Below, piece by piece: positions 1-25,103 of a stretch of DNA of 64,000 bases. The number at the start of each line of letters is the position of its first letter. Positions within the stretch are counted from its first letter, which is position 1. Under the pieces are notes generated by a model. The model was not told where the DNA came from and ran no database searches. It saw only the letters and a list, made by a program, of their open reading frames with translations. The stretch is taken from NCBI GenBank assembly GCA_007922225.1, contig ML679956.1:17829049-17893048 (forward strand). The letters run 5' to 3'. Source of the stretch: Emydura subglobosa (lineage: Eukaryota; Chordata; Testudines; Chelidae). The position numbers and the translations under genes are program-made.

Positions 1-708
1 TTGTTAGTAATGCCTATAACATGCATATCCCTGAGAGTGCAAGTTTGATGAAGTTGGGGCATATATTGCTTTTGGGTATTTTTTGGATGTGGAAGAGAAA
101 GCCTTATATGACATGTTGGAGTCTATTATCAACTGTGTTGTAGGCAATGAAGGTGGCAGAGCATACAAGAGACTTCTACCGTAACTTCTTATGTCCATGC
201 TTTTAAGGTTTTAAGTGGGTGGGTGTCTCCTTAATTGCTGCTAAACATTGTTTTGGGTAGTTGATATCCTAGGGTTTTTTATATAGCTTTAAGGTACCTC
301 AGTGGATAGGGAGAAAGGGAGCTGCACCTGCTTGGGAATTGGAAGGAGAAGCTGTGCTGCCAAAGCTGCTCCTGACTGTGTTGACCCTCCTGAAGGATAT
401 GAAAGGCCGTGATATGCCTAATTAGAAATAGGATAACCAAAACTCGTTTAGTCAATCTGATGGTGTGGTACAGTAAACAAGATGAAGGTAGGAGAGCTGA
501 GAATAGAATCTAGGTTTCCTGAGTCTCACTCCAGTACATCTTATAACAAGAAATGTTCAAAAACCTTAACAGTAGACATCACTACCTCCAATAAAGGGTT
601 TTTCAGTTTACACCTTAATGAAGAAAAGACCAGATGTTTTGAACTCATCCAATTACTAGAAAATGTTTTCCATAGATTGTAATAATACCTATGTTTTTTC
701 CATATTAG
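1..708 (+). other. NGLY1: NGLY1 intron 3, 3' part
   Basis: This is non-coding sequence before the first visible NGLY1 exon, and it ends in the acceptor ...ccatattag at 700-708. I see no repeat I can name. An open frame of 48 codons on the plus strand (35-181) reads like protein but has no good acceptor and no recognisable family; see findings. Confidence 0.7.
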
Positions 709-13740
<13,032 letters not shown>

Positions 13741-13893
13741 GAACATAAACAGAGGAGAAATGTTGTTGGCAAACGGATTTATTGTATAAAATACGCTGTG
13801 AATACAGTGCAAGGACTTGATTGTCAATTACCATGGTTCATACTTCTGGCATTTTATTTCCCATTTGCCAGTTTTCATTTCCATCATGAAAAT

Positions 13894-13899
13894 AATAAA
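13894..13899 (+). terminator. NGLY1: Candidate NGLY1 polyadenylation signal, proximal
   Basis: A canonical AATAAA lies 154 bases after the stop codon, followed by a T-run. Confidence 0.55.
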
Positions 13900-14423
13900 T
13901 TTTTTTACTATGGACCATAAAGAAACCTTGGAATTTTGTAAGTTTTCTTCCTGTGTAAACTTGTAGCAAATATGTAAATGTCAAAGTAAAAAACCTGTTT
14001 CATCCAAAACACAAACATGGAAATTAAGGTATTAAAAGTTACAATTGACACTCCATCCTAAACTTGCTTCATAGTGAGAGGGGGAAATAATTATTGGAAA
14101 GCCAAACTGAGTGAGAAACATACAGCAGTTTTAACTTTGAATTTGGGGGCTGGTTTGTTTCATGATCTCTGCTGTTATTTGGAGTTCCCCTCTGCACTTA
14201 ATTGTCTGGTAGGTAACATGTTATGTTGTTTTTAATTTTTGAAGACTTGTATAAAGGGTAGTATTGGCCCCTAACATCTCCTGCGGTTAAATCTATACCC
14301 TATTCAGGAATTTAAAAGATAAAAAAATGTTATTTTATGTGATACACCAGAACAGCAGCTTTGGATAAATATTAAGGCAGTTTTTAAAGATGGCCTAGTT
14401 ATATGCGTGTGTTTGGTGTAAGC

Positions 14424-14429
14424 AATAAA
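14424..14429 (+). terminator. NGLY1: Candidate NGLY1 polyadenylation signal, distal
   Basis: A canonical AATAAA lies downstream of the TGTGTTTGGTGTAAGC stretch, before the first intergenic mobile element. Confidence 0.45.
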
Positions 14430-14694
14430 CATATTTTAGAGTATGATAGTATACTGGTAAATACCTTAATTTGAAAGTCCTGTTCAACATATACTTAAAA
14501 ATTCTGTTATGGTCTATCATGTAAAATAGAAATTTAAAATTGGATAAAACAAATAATTGTTATCCTGGAAACTACCCTGTTTGTTATACATATTTTTGTA
14601 CTGTATTAATCCATTTTTATCCAGTTTTTTGTTAAGCTGTTTATTGAGCTGATAGATTATGATCACTTTTTAAGCAGCATATTATCTTGTGTCA

Positions 14695-15311
14695 GGCCTG
14701 GTCTATACTGCTGGCTGCCATCAACAGGAGATACGCTACATAAGCTACATATAAGATATGATAAGCTACATACTGTCGCTTGCAAATCTCCTGTCGACTT
14801 ACTTACACTCCCTTACCGCAGTGTCTCCACTGTATTGCGTCGACAGAAGACGCCCTGCGATCAACGCAGCCTTACTCTTTTCAAGGAAAAGGGGGTGGAT
14901 TTACTGCTTCGGCTGGAGAGCATTTCCGGGATCGATTGAGCAGGTCTCCACTGCCCGCTTAATTGATTCCACTGCATCAATCTGTGCAGCCCCAGCAGTG
15001 AAGACTAGGGATTCTCAAACTGGGGATCGGGACCCTATAAGGGGTTGTGAGGTTATAGGGAGGTCGCAAGCTGTCAGCCCCCCCGCACATGCTGTGGCTG
15101 CGGCTGTAAGCCCCGTGCATGGCTGACAGCCAGAGCCCTTCAGAGCTGGGTGGCCAGAGAGCAGTGGCTGCTGGCAGTGCCGCCTGCAGTAGCAGCGCAG
15201 AAGTAAGGGTGGCATGGCATGGGGTCACTTTTTTGACGGGGGTTGTCACAGCCTGCAATATTTTCAAAGGGGGTCCCAGAAAAAAAAGTTTGAGAACTCC
15301 TGGTGTACCCT
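14695..15311. mobile_element. hAT-like MITE (GTCTA-CACT family) interrupted by a second hAT
   Basis: It opens GGCCTGGTCTATACT, the terminus shared with elements at 18188, 24822, 41993 and 42750. Its right end appears split: AGTGAAGAC before the nested hAT (15005-15303) and TACCCT after it. The interior is diverged, with GTCGAC motifs. Confidence 0.6.
15005..15303. mobile_element. Nested hAT MITE with TTCTCAAACT termini
   Basis: The left terminus CTAGGGATTCTCAAACT and the right AGTTTGAGAACTCCTGG are inverted copies at 14 of 17 positions. The GC-rich interior has no transposase. It sits inside the MITE at 14695-15311. Open frames in both strands here are by-products of the GC-rich interior. 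Confidence 0.75.
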
Positions 15312-17604
15312 CAGTCTGAGTCATGTGCACCAAATTTGGTGCTAGAAGTACAGGAGGTGCTTTTTTTCCCCTTGATACATAAAATTTTTCAGACCTTAAA
15401 ATTCAGTTTTTAACTTTTTTGCCCCAAACAGAACCAACACTACCATCCAGGATATTGGATTTTGATTTTCAGTCCTAGTCTAGCTCCCTGGCCTATCACG
15501 GACTGGGAGTTCTGTGGCTGCAGTATACTGGGCCACTGGAGAGTGAATGCTTGGTTTCAACAGCCCCCAAGAATTACTAGAAAATTGTGTAACTCTGTCC
15601 CCTCCTCCCTCACGCGCGTGCACACACATGCGCACACACACACAAAATCAACAAACATCTGAGGGACTTAAAGGGATTTTGAAAAGTGATGGATTATCTT
15701 ATTACCCATGTAGTTATGCAAACGAAGAAGAAACTTCAGGATTTAAACTGATCATTTATGGGGCATTAGGAAGAAACACTTTGCACTGCCTATATATATA
15801 CACATGACATTTGAGCAACTCCACACATGTGAAATGCACAGAATTGTGTCTAACAGAATAATATTAATATACACGTATATACTCCCATGCACACTTAGGA
15901 CAACCTGACAGCATACCTTAATTAACCTGTAGCTTTCAAGAAAAAATCAAAAAGTACTAATAGTGAGGAATTCTGGATAAGACAGAACTAAACAGTAAGG
16001 AAATAGTTCATGTAGAATAAGAGTTTGTATAAAACATAGGAGAGTTTGAAAGAACTAATTATCAAGTAGAATCAATGGAAAACACACAAAAGAAGAGGGA
16101 ATAAAGTGATAGCACAATCTTTTACATGCTGCTTGATCAGCAAGGGCAGCAAGAATTACAAAGATGAGGAAAACTAGTAGGAATGAAGATCTCAAAGCAA
16201 GACAGTAAAGAGAAGGAATAAATTGATTAAGTTTGCGGACATGTTTCAAGGCCATTTCTCTATAAATTATGGACTTCATCACCCATTGAAGTCAATGGCA
16301 AAGCTCAGAGCTTTATTATAAGGAGAATTGAAAGGGGTTTGCAATGTTTAGTAACACAAAGGATGACTGGTGATATAAAAGCGAGGAAGCATCCCTATAC
16401 CGGTAACTAATAAAAAGCAGAAATATTCCTTTTCTGTAGGATGATGCTCAAGGAAACCAAAACCACAGTTTCCTATAAAACAGACCCATAACAGGATGGG
16501 TTTGGAGGACCAAGTGTGTTTTGGAGGAAGTAAGGCCTCACAGCCATCTTCATCTATGCAGAAAGACATAATCTGCAGAAGACTGCATACTCCTTCTTCT
16601 GTAGATCTCCATTCCCATGGTGAGCAAAAGCAGTGCAGTGTCAGTCACTGAGGGCACACACTGGGAGTTAGTGTTGAGTTACAAGAAAATTCTCAGCTTT
16701 CCCTGGTGTCATGAATTGTTTTATAGGAAAAAAAACCAAGCATCAAGAGACTTGCAATCACAGGAGTTAGTAACTTGGAACATGAAACCTATTGTCTCTT
16801 AGCTCTGCATTTAGTCCACAATTAATATAGCTTTTTTTCAGGGGCATTAGTAAGAGGAGTAGCCTTCTCCTCCCCAAAAACATTTTGAGATTTATATAAT
16901 TGTGATTTTTTTGGGGGGTCAAAATGGCTGCCTTGCTATTTATGTGCAAACTTTTGAATCATCTCAAAATAAAATACATAGCTAGATGTGGATTTCACAA
17001 CTCCATCTGAAATGTTGGGGTTCTTAAAAAACACCAGACATTTATTTATTTTTACAGAAAAATAAATGGAAAAATTGTTTGCAGTGTTGTTGTAACCATG
17101 CCAGATTCTTCCAGTGACAGCACTTGCTTTCTTTCATCAAAGATTCCTTGACAACACCTTACGCTATACTGGACTTAAAATACTGTAATGTAAAAAGTTT
17201 CTGTGCTATGAAGTGCTTCAAAAGTTTGGGTATCTATTTGTGTAGACTGTGGTGTGTGTTCTTAATTGAGTTAAATGGGGAAATTGTCAGGCCATGTATA
17301 GATGGAAGACATCACTTATATGGCTTTTAGGAGTTTGGAGTGTGAACAGAAAAAAAATACAGGTTCCAAAAAAAGCTGCAAGGCCAAATCATAATATATG
17401 GACCTCAGCTAATTACTGAATTCAATGTAATTGTGTACAGTTAAGGAATATATAGCTACATGGCATACCCACACTACCTCCAAAGCATCACTGAGATGTA
17501 ACACAGTAATCTTTCAAACAAGTTCTTCTAATAAGCAGAAAAATTGCCAAATTAACACTTGCAACATAATTTTAAATGCCATTGCTACTCAAACTTATAT
17601 TAAC
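15312..17604. other. Intergenic, no gene seen
   Basis: AT-rich sequence with a CA/CG-alternating microsatellite at about 15609-15643. No element or gene that I can name; the open frames are short and lack splice or domain support. Confidence 0.6.
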
Positions 17605-18139
17605 TTGATTTTGTAGACCTCTATCACAGTTCTCTTTTCTAAAATGGACTGCCTAAGTCTTTTTAATTTCTCCTAGTATAGAAGCTATACCCCTAATCAC
17701 TTTTGTTGTTCTTCCCTGTACCTTTCCAGTTCTAATATATCTTTTTTTGAGATGAAGTGATCAGAATTGCACACGGTATTCAAGGTATGGGTGTACCATC
17801 AATTTAAATAGATGCATTATTATATTTCCTGCTTTATCATCTATCCCTTTGCTAATGGTTCCTAACATTCTGTTAGCCTTTTTGACTGCCAGTGCATATT
17901 TTTCCGAGAACTATCCACAATGATTCCAAGATCTCTTTCTTGAGTGCTTACAGCTCATTTACACTCCATCATTTTGCATGTATAGCTGGGATTATTTTTT
18001 CCAATGTACATTCATTTGCACTTACCAACATTGACTTTCATATACCATTTTGTCACCCAATCATCCAGTTTAATAAGATCACTTTGTAACTCTTCACAGT
18101 CAGCTTTGGATTTAACTGTTTTGAGTAATTTTCACCAGA
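17605..18139 (-). mobile_element. CR1 LINE fragment, minus strand
   Basis: The reverse complement aligns by eye with the plus-strand CR1 at 19590-20949. Both include the GATAGAGGTCTATAAAA and CAAAGGGATCTCACAAAA-type stretches and the reverse-transcriptase 3' half. It is truncated at both ends. It lies in inverted orientation about 1.5 kb from the larger copy. Confidence 0.85.
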
Positions 18140-18187
18140 GAGAAAACTCAGGCATACAGGAATCAAGGGGACAGATCTTAACACAAA

Positions 18188-18388
18188 TTAGGGCTTGTCT
18201 ACATGTACAGTGCTGCAGCTGCACCACTGTAGCATTTTAGTGAAGATGCTACTACACCAAAAGTAGAGCTTCTCCCATCAGCATAGTTAATCCACCTCCA
18301 TGAGAGGAGGTAGCTATGTCGAAGAGAGAAGCTCTCCCATTAACATAGTGCAGTCTACACTGGGGGTTCGATCGATATAACTATGTCC
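18188..18388. mobile_element. hAT-like MITE, GTCTACA family
   Basis: It begins GGGCTTGTCTACATGTACAG and carries the internal CTTCTCCCATCAGCATAGTTA, CACCTCCATGAGAGG and CAGTCTACACTGGGGGTT blocks seen in the element at 42750-43003. The right end is incomplete. Confidence 0.7.
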
Positions 18389-18789
18389 CTTGGAAACACC
18401 CATCAGCAGAGTTCTGACAGCATGAAATAAAAACCAAAGGAAATTCCGTTAAACGCCAGTGATGATCACAGGCAGCTACCAGGAGTCCCCCATCTCCCTT
18501 TCCACGCCCATGTGTGGCAATGTTACTGTCTCCTGGCATATGTTCAGTTAATGTATTAATGGCCATTAACATGGACCAGCTTCCATATTGGAATAGTACA
18601 CTCTTGTGTTAGGATAGGGTGAAGGGTCTAGTCAAAGCACAAAATCTAAACTGTATGGGGTTGAGAAAAAATAGTCATTGTTGACTTGGCAAAAACCAAC
18701 TCATAATACCTTTGCTTAACCCCTGCAATCAAAATTATGGAACAGGGATCGTATGCTAACTAGACAGATAATGACAGAAACACCATCAA

Positions 18790-18960
18790 CTCTCATATAG
18801 CACTTTATAAATGAGGGTAAGAATCACCCCTATTTTACAGATGAGGAAACAGGCACGTGTGGAAGTGATTTACGCAAATTCACACAGCTCATTAGTGGCA
18901 GCAGCAGGAGCAGAAACTGATCTTCTGATGACCTAGCCTCTGAACTACATAGTCTAGTTC
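18790..18960 (-). repeat. MIR-type SINE, minus strand
   Basis: The string CCTATTTTACAGATGAGGAA followed by CACACAGCTCATTAGTGGCA is the reverse complement of the MIR core. The tRNA-like 5' end is decayed. Confidence 0.75.
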
Positions 18961-19589
18961 TCACACTGTGGTGATTTCTTATTGCAGACAACAAAATACA
19001 ATACACAACAAAACATCAAAATTGAGATGCTACTTTAGGCTCCCTTCAATTCTTAGATGGTGTTTTACCTACGGTCACATTGTTCGGTTCCAGACTGCAG
19101 CTTCAGCATGCTGTGGCCTAGCAGAGCAATCCTCTCTCTCAATAACTCCCCTTTCAAACTATCCTGAGTTTGTCAGCAGCACAGCTTTTACAGCCCTAAA
19201 GTCTCCAAAAAGCTTTTGTCACTCTCTCTTTCCCCCTCTGTATCTTGCCTCTGCATCTTATTTCAGACTTCTATAGCTGATCAGGGCACAGTTTCCTCTG
19301 TAAAGATCCTTCAAGGCAATCTGTCTCTCATTTTTCTCCTTCCATTCTCCCAGTTGGTCTGTTTCCCCTGTATCGCTTAAACATCAGCAAATATTTTTTC
19401 GTTCTCTGTTTAGTAGGGTCTGGATTAAGGGCTTTTTCTAAATACTCTTACTTGGGAGACAAGATCCTCTAGCAGGACTTGACAGTTCGGGGAAGCGTGG
19501 GTTCCTCTCTTCCATCTTGAAATACAAAGTGCCTGGAAGAAATAGTCAAATACTCAACATCAGACATCCATCATGCAGTTCTGAGATTT
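18961..19589. other. Intergenic, no gene seen
   Basis: Pyrimidine-rich stretches are present without a recognised element. A 102-codon open frame (18968-19276) has no domain and no splice context. Confidence 0.55.
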
Positions 19590-20949
19590 TGGAAAGGGAA
19601 ATCAGACCTCACAAATCTACTAGAATTCTTTGAGGGAGTCAATAAACATGTAGATAAGCATGATCCACTGGATATAGTGTACTTAGATTTCCAGAAAGCC
19701 TTTGACAAGGTTCCTCCCCAAAGCCTCTTAAACAAAATAAGCGGTCATGAGATAAGAGGGAAGGTCCTTTCCTGAATCAGTAACTGGTTAAAAGATAGGA
19801 AACAAAGAGTAGAAATAAATGGTCAGTTTTCAGAATGGAGAGAGGTAAATAGTGGTGTCCCCAGGGGTCTGTACTGGGACCAGTACTGTTCAACATATTC
19901 ATAAATGATCTGGAAAAAGGGGTAACAGTGAGGTGGCAAAATTTGCAGATGATACAAAACTACTCAATAGTTAAGTTAAAGTAGACTGTGAAGAGTTACA
20001 AAGGGATCTCACAAAACTGGGTGGCTGGGCAACAAAATAGCAGATGAAATTTAACGTTGATAAATGCAAAGTAATCCACATTGGAAAACATAATTCCAAG
20101 TATAAATATAAATTGATGGGGTCTTAATTAGCTGTTACCACTTAAGAAAGAGATCTTGGATTCATTGTGGATAGTTCTCTGAAAACATCCACTCGATGTG
20201 CAGCAGCAGTCAAAAAAGCTAACAGAATGTTGGGAATCAGTAGGAAACAGATAGATAATAAGACAGAAAATATCGTATTGCTTTTTTATAAAATTGTTTT
20301 TTATAAAACCATGTTACACCCACATCTTGAATACTGTGTGCAGATCTGTTCATCCCATCTCAAAAAAGATATATTGGAATTGGAAAAGTACAAAAAAGGG
20401 CAACTAAAATGATTAGGAGTATGGAAAAGCTTCTGTCTGAGGAGAGATAAATAAGACTGGGACTTTTCAACTTGGAAAAGAGATGACTAAGGGGGGATAT
20501 GATAGAGGTCTATAAAATCATGACTGGTGTGGAGAAAGTAAATAAGGAAGTGTTATTTACTCCTTCTCATAATACAAAAACTAGGGGTTACCAAATGAAA
20601 TTAATAGGCAGCAGGTTTAAAACAAACAAAAGGAAGTATTTCTTCACACAACACACAGTCAACCTGTGGAACTTCTTGCCAGAGGATGTTGTGAAAGCCA
20701 GGACTATAGTGGGGTTCAAAGAAGAACTAGATAAGTTAATAGAGAATAGGTCCATCAATGGTTATTAGCCAGGATAGGCAGGGATTGCTGTTTGCCAGAG
20801 GCTGGGAATGGCCAATGGGATGAATCACTTGATGATTATCTGTTCTATTCATTCTCTCTGAAGCACCTGGCATTGGCCACTGTTGGAAGACAGGATACTG
20901 GGCTAAATGGACCATTGGTCTGACCCAGTATGGATGTTCTTATGTTCTG
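19590..20949 (+). mobile_element. CR1 LINE, 3' part with reverse transcriptase remnants
   Basis: Frames read LLEFFEGVNKHVDKHDPLDI and VYLDFQKAFDKVP, then KFADDTKL (the RT catalytic FADD box), then SLKTSTRCAAAVKKANRMLG and the C-terminal [13 protein letters not shown]. The reading frame is broken several times. The 3' end closes with TTCTTATGTTCT, the terminal octamer-like repeat of CR1. It is 5'-truncated, as most CR1 copies are. It is inactive. Confidence 0.92.
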
Positions 20950-22079
20950 AGATGAATTATCTCATTGACACTAGAGTTGCCTAAACTAAACTGATATACA
21001 CAATATGTTAAGAAATCTATATTATTTTACAGTGACTAATAAGGTTTCCAATTTGCTACATATCAAAATTTATTAAATACAATTCATTTTTAAATAAATC
21101 AGTCATTCCCAGCATTGGTTCAACACCATGGATTTCCTCTAAATATCCAATAGTCTTAAATTTCTACTTCTAATTTAGTTCTCCACATATCCTTTTTTCC
21201 CTGTATAAGAAGTATAGAAGTATAGTATAGTATATTGTGTCATGCTATCTAAGGCTATTGTTAAATCAGTATATTGGTATTAATAGACTGATCAGACAAC
21301 AATTGCCATTTTATCCTCAAACTTAAAAGTTCTTGAAGCAAAATGTTTAAATTCTGACAATATGTCTTACAAATGACCTGATAACTTGTAAAACTGTTTG
21401 TGGTGAAACCTTAGAAGAACCCTTCTATTACTACTGCCTCATATATTGAGGACCAGGAAGAACCTTATAGACTAGTGACTTCTGATACATGTTTCCCGTA
21501 AACTTCAGTTAGAGATCTTGAATACATATCTAAAGATCTCTGGGACTGTTCCAGCTCATCAATCGATTTCAGTCACTGCACTTTCTAAGGTGCTTCCATT
21601 GACAGAGCATATTAAACTGCTGGGACAGAACAAGATCCTGGCTATACTAAGGACATTTTTATAAACTTTCCCAATGATACTGACATCAGTCCAGCATAAT
21701 CAGTGTTAGCAAGATTGGTTAGCAAGATTGGCCCTAGTCTAGATGGGTCACTGGTTATCACTGCTGTTTTAAGCACCATGTTCTGAGCAATGTTAGATGT
21801 CAGGATGCTTAATGCTGGGGGCCTGTCTACATTAAAACTCCAAACACTGTTAACACAGATGGAGTTGAGCCAATGTTAGCAATGGTAAATTGGGCCAAAG
21901 TGAGCCCACCATATTGTCACGTTCAATGCTCAGCCCAGCCTGAAAGATAATACAAAACAGTGAAGTAAAATATCTCAGGGCCATTAGTACATTGACAGCC
22001 AGAGGAGCAGGTACTTCAGTGACCTGGGGAGCCTAGTCAGGACTAACAACAAGGAGCCAGAGCAAGAGGATTTGGAAGC
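20950..22079. other. Intergenic, no gene seen
   Basis: This is AT-rich sequence with a short TAGTATAG repeat near 21214-21236. A fragment near 21815 (GCCTGTCTACATTAAAACTC) resembles a MITE end. No gene. Confidence 0.55.
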
Positions 22080-23545
22080 AGGGCCCCCACATGAGGGGAA
22101 GGGGTACACTTTACCAGGGCCTGGAGGCTCTGGGGGGCCCAGCCCAGGCTGCAACCCACCATTACCATGAGGAAAAAATTGAGGCTAAATTGTAGATCAT
22201 GTCTAAGGATATTTATAGAATATAGTGCACGTGCTGATGCTGTCCATCCACTCACAAAGCATCTTCTAGGTATTCTGGAAGCACTGGAATGTGCTCTTGA
22301 ATTAAACTTGACACATGAAGCTCAATCACAAGTAGAAGCACTGAAAAGGTACTTCAGCTCATTTTTATGCCTTTTGATGGCTAGCTTCTGGTACAAAGTT
22401 ATTTCAAGTACTGAGGACAGAAACAAGATTTTACAAGCCAGAGGAATCTCTCTTAAATCAGAGGTAGCTCTCATTACTGATATTATTGAAGAAATAAAAC
22501 AACTTAGAGATCAGTGGCTCAAAATTCTACAGGAAGCATGTCTTGTAGCAGAAGGCATGGGAATTTTGGCACAATTGCTAAAGAAGAGAGGAATGAAATG
22601 GAAAAGATTTCATGATGAGACATCTGAGCCTGAGGAATCATATTCCACCATCTCTGAAAATGAACCAGTCTTTATTCAGAAGGAATGTTTTCGATGCAAC
22701 TTTGGACAATGTCATCTGTAAATTAGAGCACAGATTCAAAGCAACCAATAACATTTGTTTGGCATTCCGTTCAGTCCTAAAATATGATACACTAGAGAAG
22801 AAGTTTCCAAATGTCTACTTCACAAGTATCCTACAGATCTTTCTGAGAATATTCCTTGTGAAATGTTGCACCTGAAATAAATCTTGAAGTCTACTTTTAG
22901 AAAAGAATATGAACTACCCCCACTTATCTTATTAAATGAGATTTACAAAAAACAACTGCAACTAATTTTCAGTGAAGTGTGCATAGCCCTACGGATTATT
23001 TGCACACTGCCAGTGACTGGTAGATGCTGAAAGAAGTTTCAGCAAGCTGGCACTCATCAAAAACTGTAGGTGTTCTACAATGGGGCAAGAATGGTTAAGC
23101 CACCTAGCTATCTTGTCTATTGAGTGTGAACTTGCAAGAGAAATTGACTTTGGGTGGCTAATTAATGATTTTACAATGAAAAAGGCAAAAAAATAAAGCT
23201 TTAAAGTTAATTGGCCTAATTATAAAATGTTTGCAGTCACATTGGTCCATTAAAATAAAAAAAATCAAGACATTGACAGGATATAATACCTTTAAAATGA
23301 TCAAAAATTTACAGAATAGTCAGCAAACTTGTAGGACTCTCAGGCTGGGTGTTATGTTAAACAAAAATAGCAAAGGGGGGCATTTTTCAGAAATGTAGAA
23401 TATGTAACAGTAATTTCAGAATTCAAATGTTTTTTTCATGGCTCATGAGATTGTATGTATGGGATGAGGGATTGTGGTACGTGTGTGGGTGGGGGCCCGT
23501 GTTTCAAGTTTGTATTGGGCCCAAAAAAATTATGTTTGGGCTCTC
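22080..23545 (+). mobile_element. hAT transposon with degenerate transposase
   Basis: The open frame 22167-22721 encodes hAT-like helices (HPLTKHLLGILEALECALEL, LQARGISLKSEV, DIIEEIKQLRDQWLKILQEA). A frameshift near 22690 continues in another frame (NNICLAFRSVLKYDTLEKKF). A third frame near 23015-23190 carries AERSFSKLALIKN and SHLAILSIECELAREIDFGW, the hAT C-terminal dimerisation region. At least two frameshifts make it a pseudogene. The outer boundaries are approximate: GGGCCC-type termini near 22080 and 23520. Confidence 0.8.
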
Positions 23546-24821
23546 TTTGGAAGACTCCTGGGATGCGGGGATTGGGAATGGCAAAGTGGCAAGCCAAGTC
23601 AAGATCAAGTAGGCTCCAGCTGAACCACAGAGTTAGGCACTGTGATTTCTATGAGAATTTGAGCACCCATCTTTTGAATGCAAGCAAATAGTTTAATTCT
23701 TTGGATTTTATATCTGTGTTTTTAAGCTTCATTTTGATATTGAGCTTTATAATGACGCCATAGTTCAATTTATGGTTAGATTACATCAATTTATTCAGCT
23801 TCATCTGTTTTCTACATATATTATAATTCCCATTTTATTCATACAGAAGATTGTAACCATATAGCTGCAAATACACTATGTCAAGAAAATCAAGCTATTT
23901 TAAATCAAGAGCAAACTAAACTGATAGATTAAACTCAGCAAAAAGAATTAGTAATTGAAATGTTGATGACACCCATAAACCATCAAAAATGACAAGATTT
24001 AACAGAATTTAATGTAGAACCAATATTCACTGGGCTCCTCACAAGTTAGTATCAGCAAGAGTACCTTGCACTGTAGACCCCAATTTCCCTCTCTGCTCAT
24101 TTACATTGCATTCAACAAGAACTAGAAGTTTTCAGTCTAGGAAAAATAATTTTTTTTCAGAACAACTGATAGATTGCCTTACAATTAAAAATGACTCTAA
24201 AAATTAAGATGTTTCATATGTCAGGTTTTTGTTTCTGAAGGGTTGCGGGGTTTTTTAACCAGTTTAAGTTACAGCAATAATTTTAAAATGAAATTATTTC
24301 TTGATGTAGGTTAGTAATGTTTTTGTTTTCTAGTGAATATCTTAGATCTTGGGAAACAGTGTTGAAGTTTATTAATGAAAGGATCATCTGTAATAATAAC
24401 AGGATTGTAGTGGTTCATGATGCACTAGCACAAAGACTTTCTACACCGGATGTAAAAAGCATGTGTCTCCATTTTAAAATAAAGATTCCATTAGAATATT
24501 TTGTACATGAAACCTATGTGATCTGTCTAAGCATTTGTTACCAATGAGCCTCTGCTAGAGCCCTTTTAAGTTGAAGAAAAGAAAATTGCACTGGATATTT
24601 TGAATGTAATCTAATCTTTCCATTTATGTTGTAATCATTTCTAAGAAAACACATCAGTTATTTTTAAACAGTGATCATCTAATTGCATAATACTTTGTAT
24701 TATCATCATCATGCTATAGCCAAGATATTAATTAAAAAATCTTATTTACCCATTTCCCCAGAGTCCAGCATGATAATTTTTAGTATCTCTCAAAGGACAT
24801 ACTTTGCCATCTATTGACTAA
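23546..24821. other. Intergenic, with one exon-like segment
   Basis: No known element is recognised. An open segment at 24334-24547, preceded by a good acceptor, is described in the findings. Confidence 0.5.
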
Positions 24822-25103
24822 GGGCAGGTCTACACTGCCGCTTAAGTCAATCTAACTTATGTCGCTCAGGGGAGTGAAAAAGACACTTAGGCAAGTTACA
24901 ATGACATAAACGTTGTCCACACCAGCACTGTGTCGGTGGAAGATACTCTTCTACTGACATAGCTTCCGCCTCTCACGGAAGTGGAGTAATTTTGCTGATG
25001 GGAGAGCATTCTTCACCAGACGCATCTTCACCAGACCACTCACAGAGGCGCAGCTGCATCAGTGCAGCTGCGCTGTTGTAGTGCTTCTAATATAGACCTG
25101 CCC
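24822..25103. mobile_element. hAT-like MITE with GGGCAGGTCTA termini
   Basis: The left GGGCAGGTCTA and right TAGACCTGCCC are perfect 11-bp inverted repeats. The 282-bp interior contains TGTCGGTGGAAGATACTCTT and a GCAGCTGCATCAGTGCAGCTGC palindrome. The 8-bp flanks do not match, so the target duplication has decayed or the ends are slightly off. Confidence 0.85.

Larger units (their letters stand above)
13741..14450 (+). other. NGLY1: NGLY1 3' UTR (approximate)
   Basis: The 3' UTR follows the stop codon. AATAAA polyadenylation signals occur at 13894-13899 and 14424-14429. The second would give a UTR of about 700 nt. Which one is used cannot be decided from sequence alone. Confidence 0.65.

Noticed and set aside
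22167..22721. Possible single-exon host gene
   Set aside because: It continues as broken hAT transposase frames downstream, so a dead transposon is the simpler reading.
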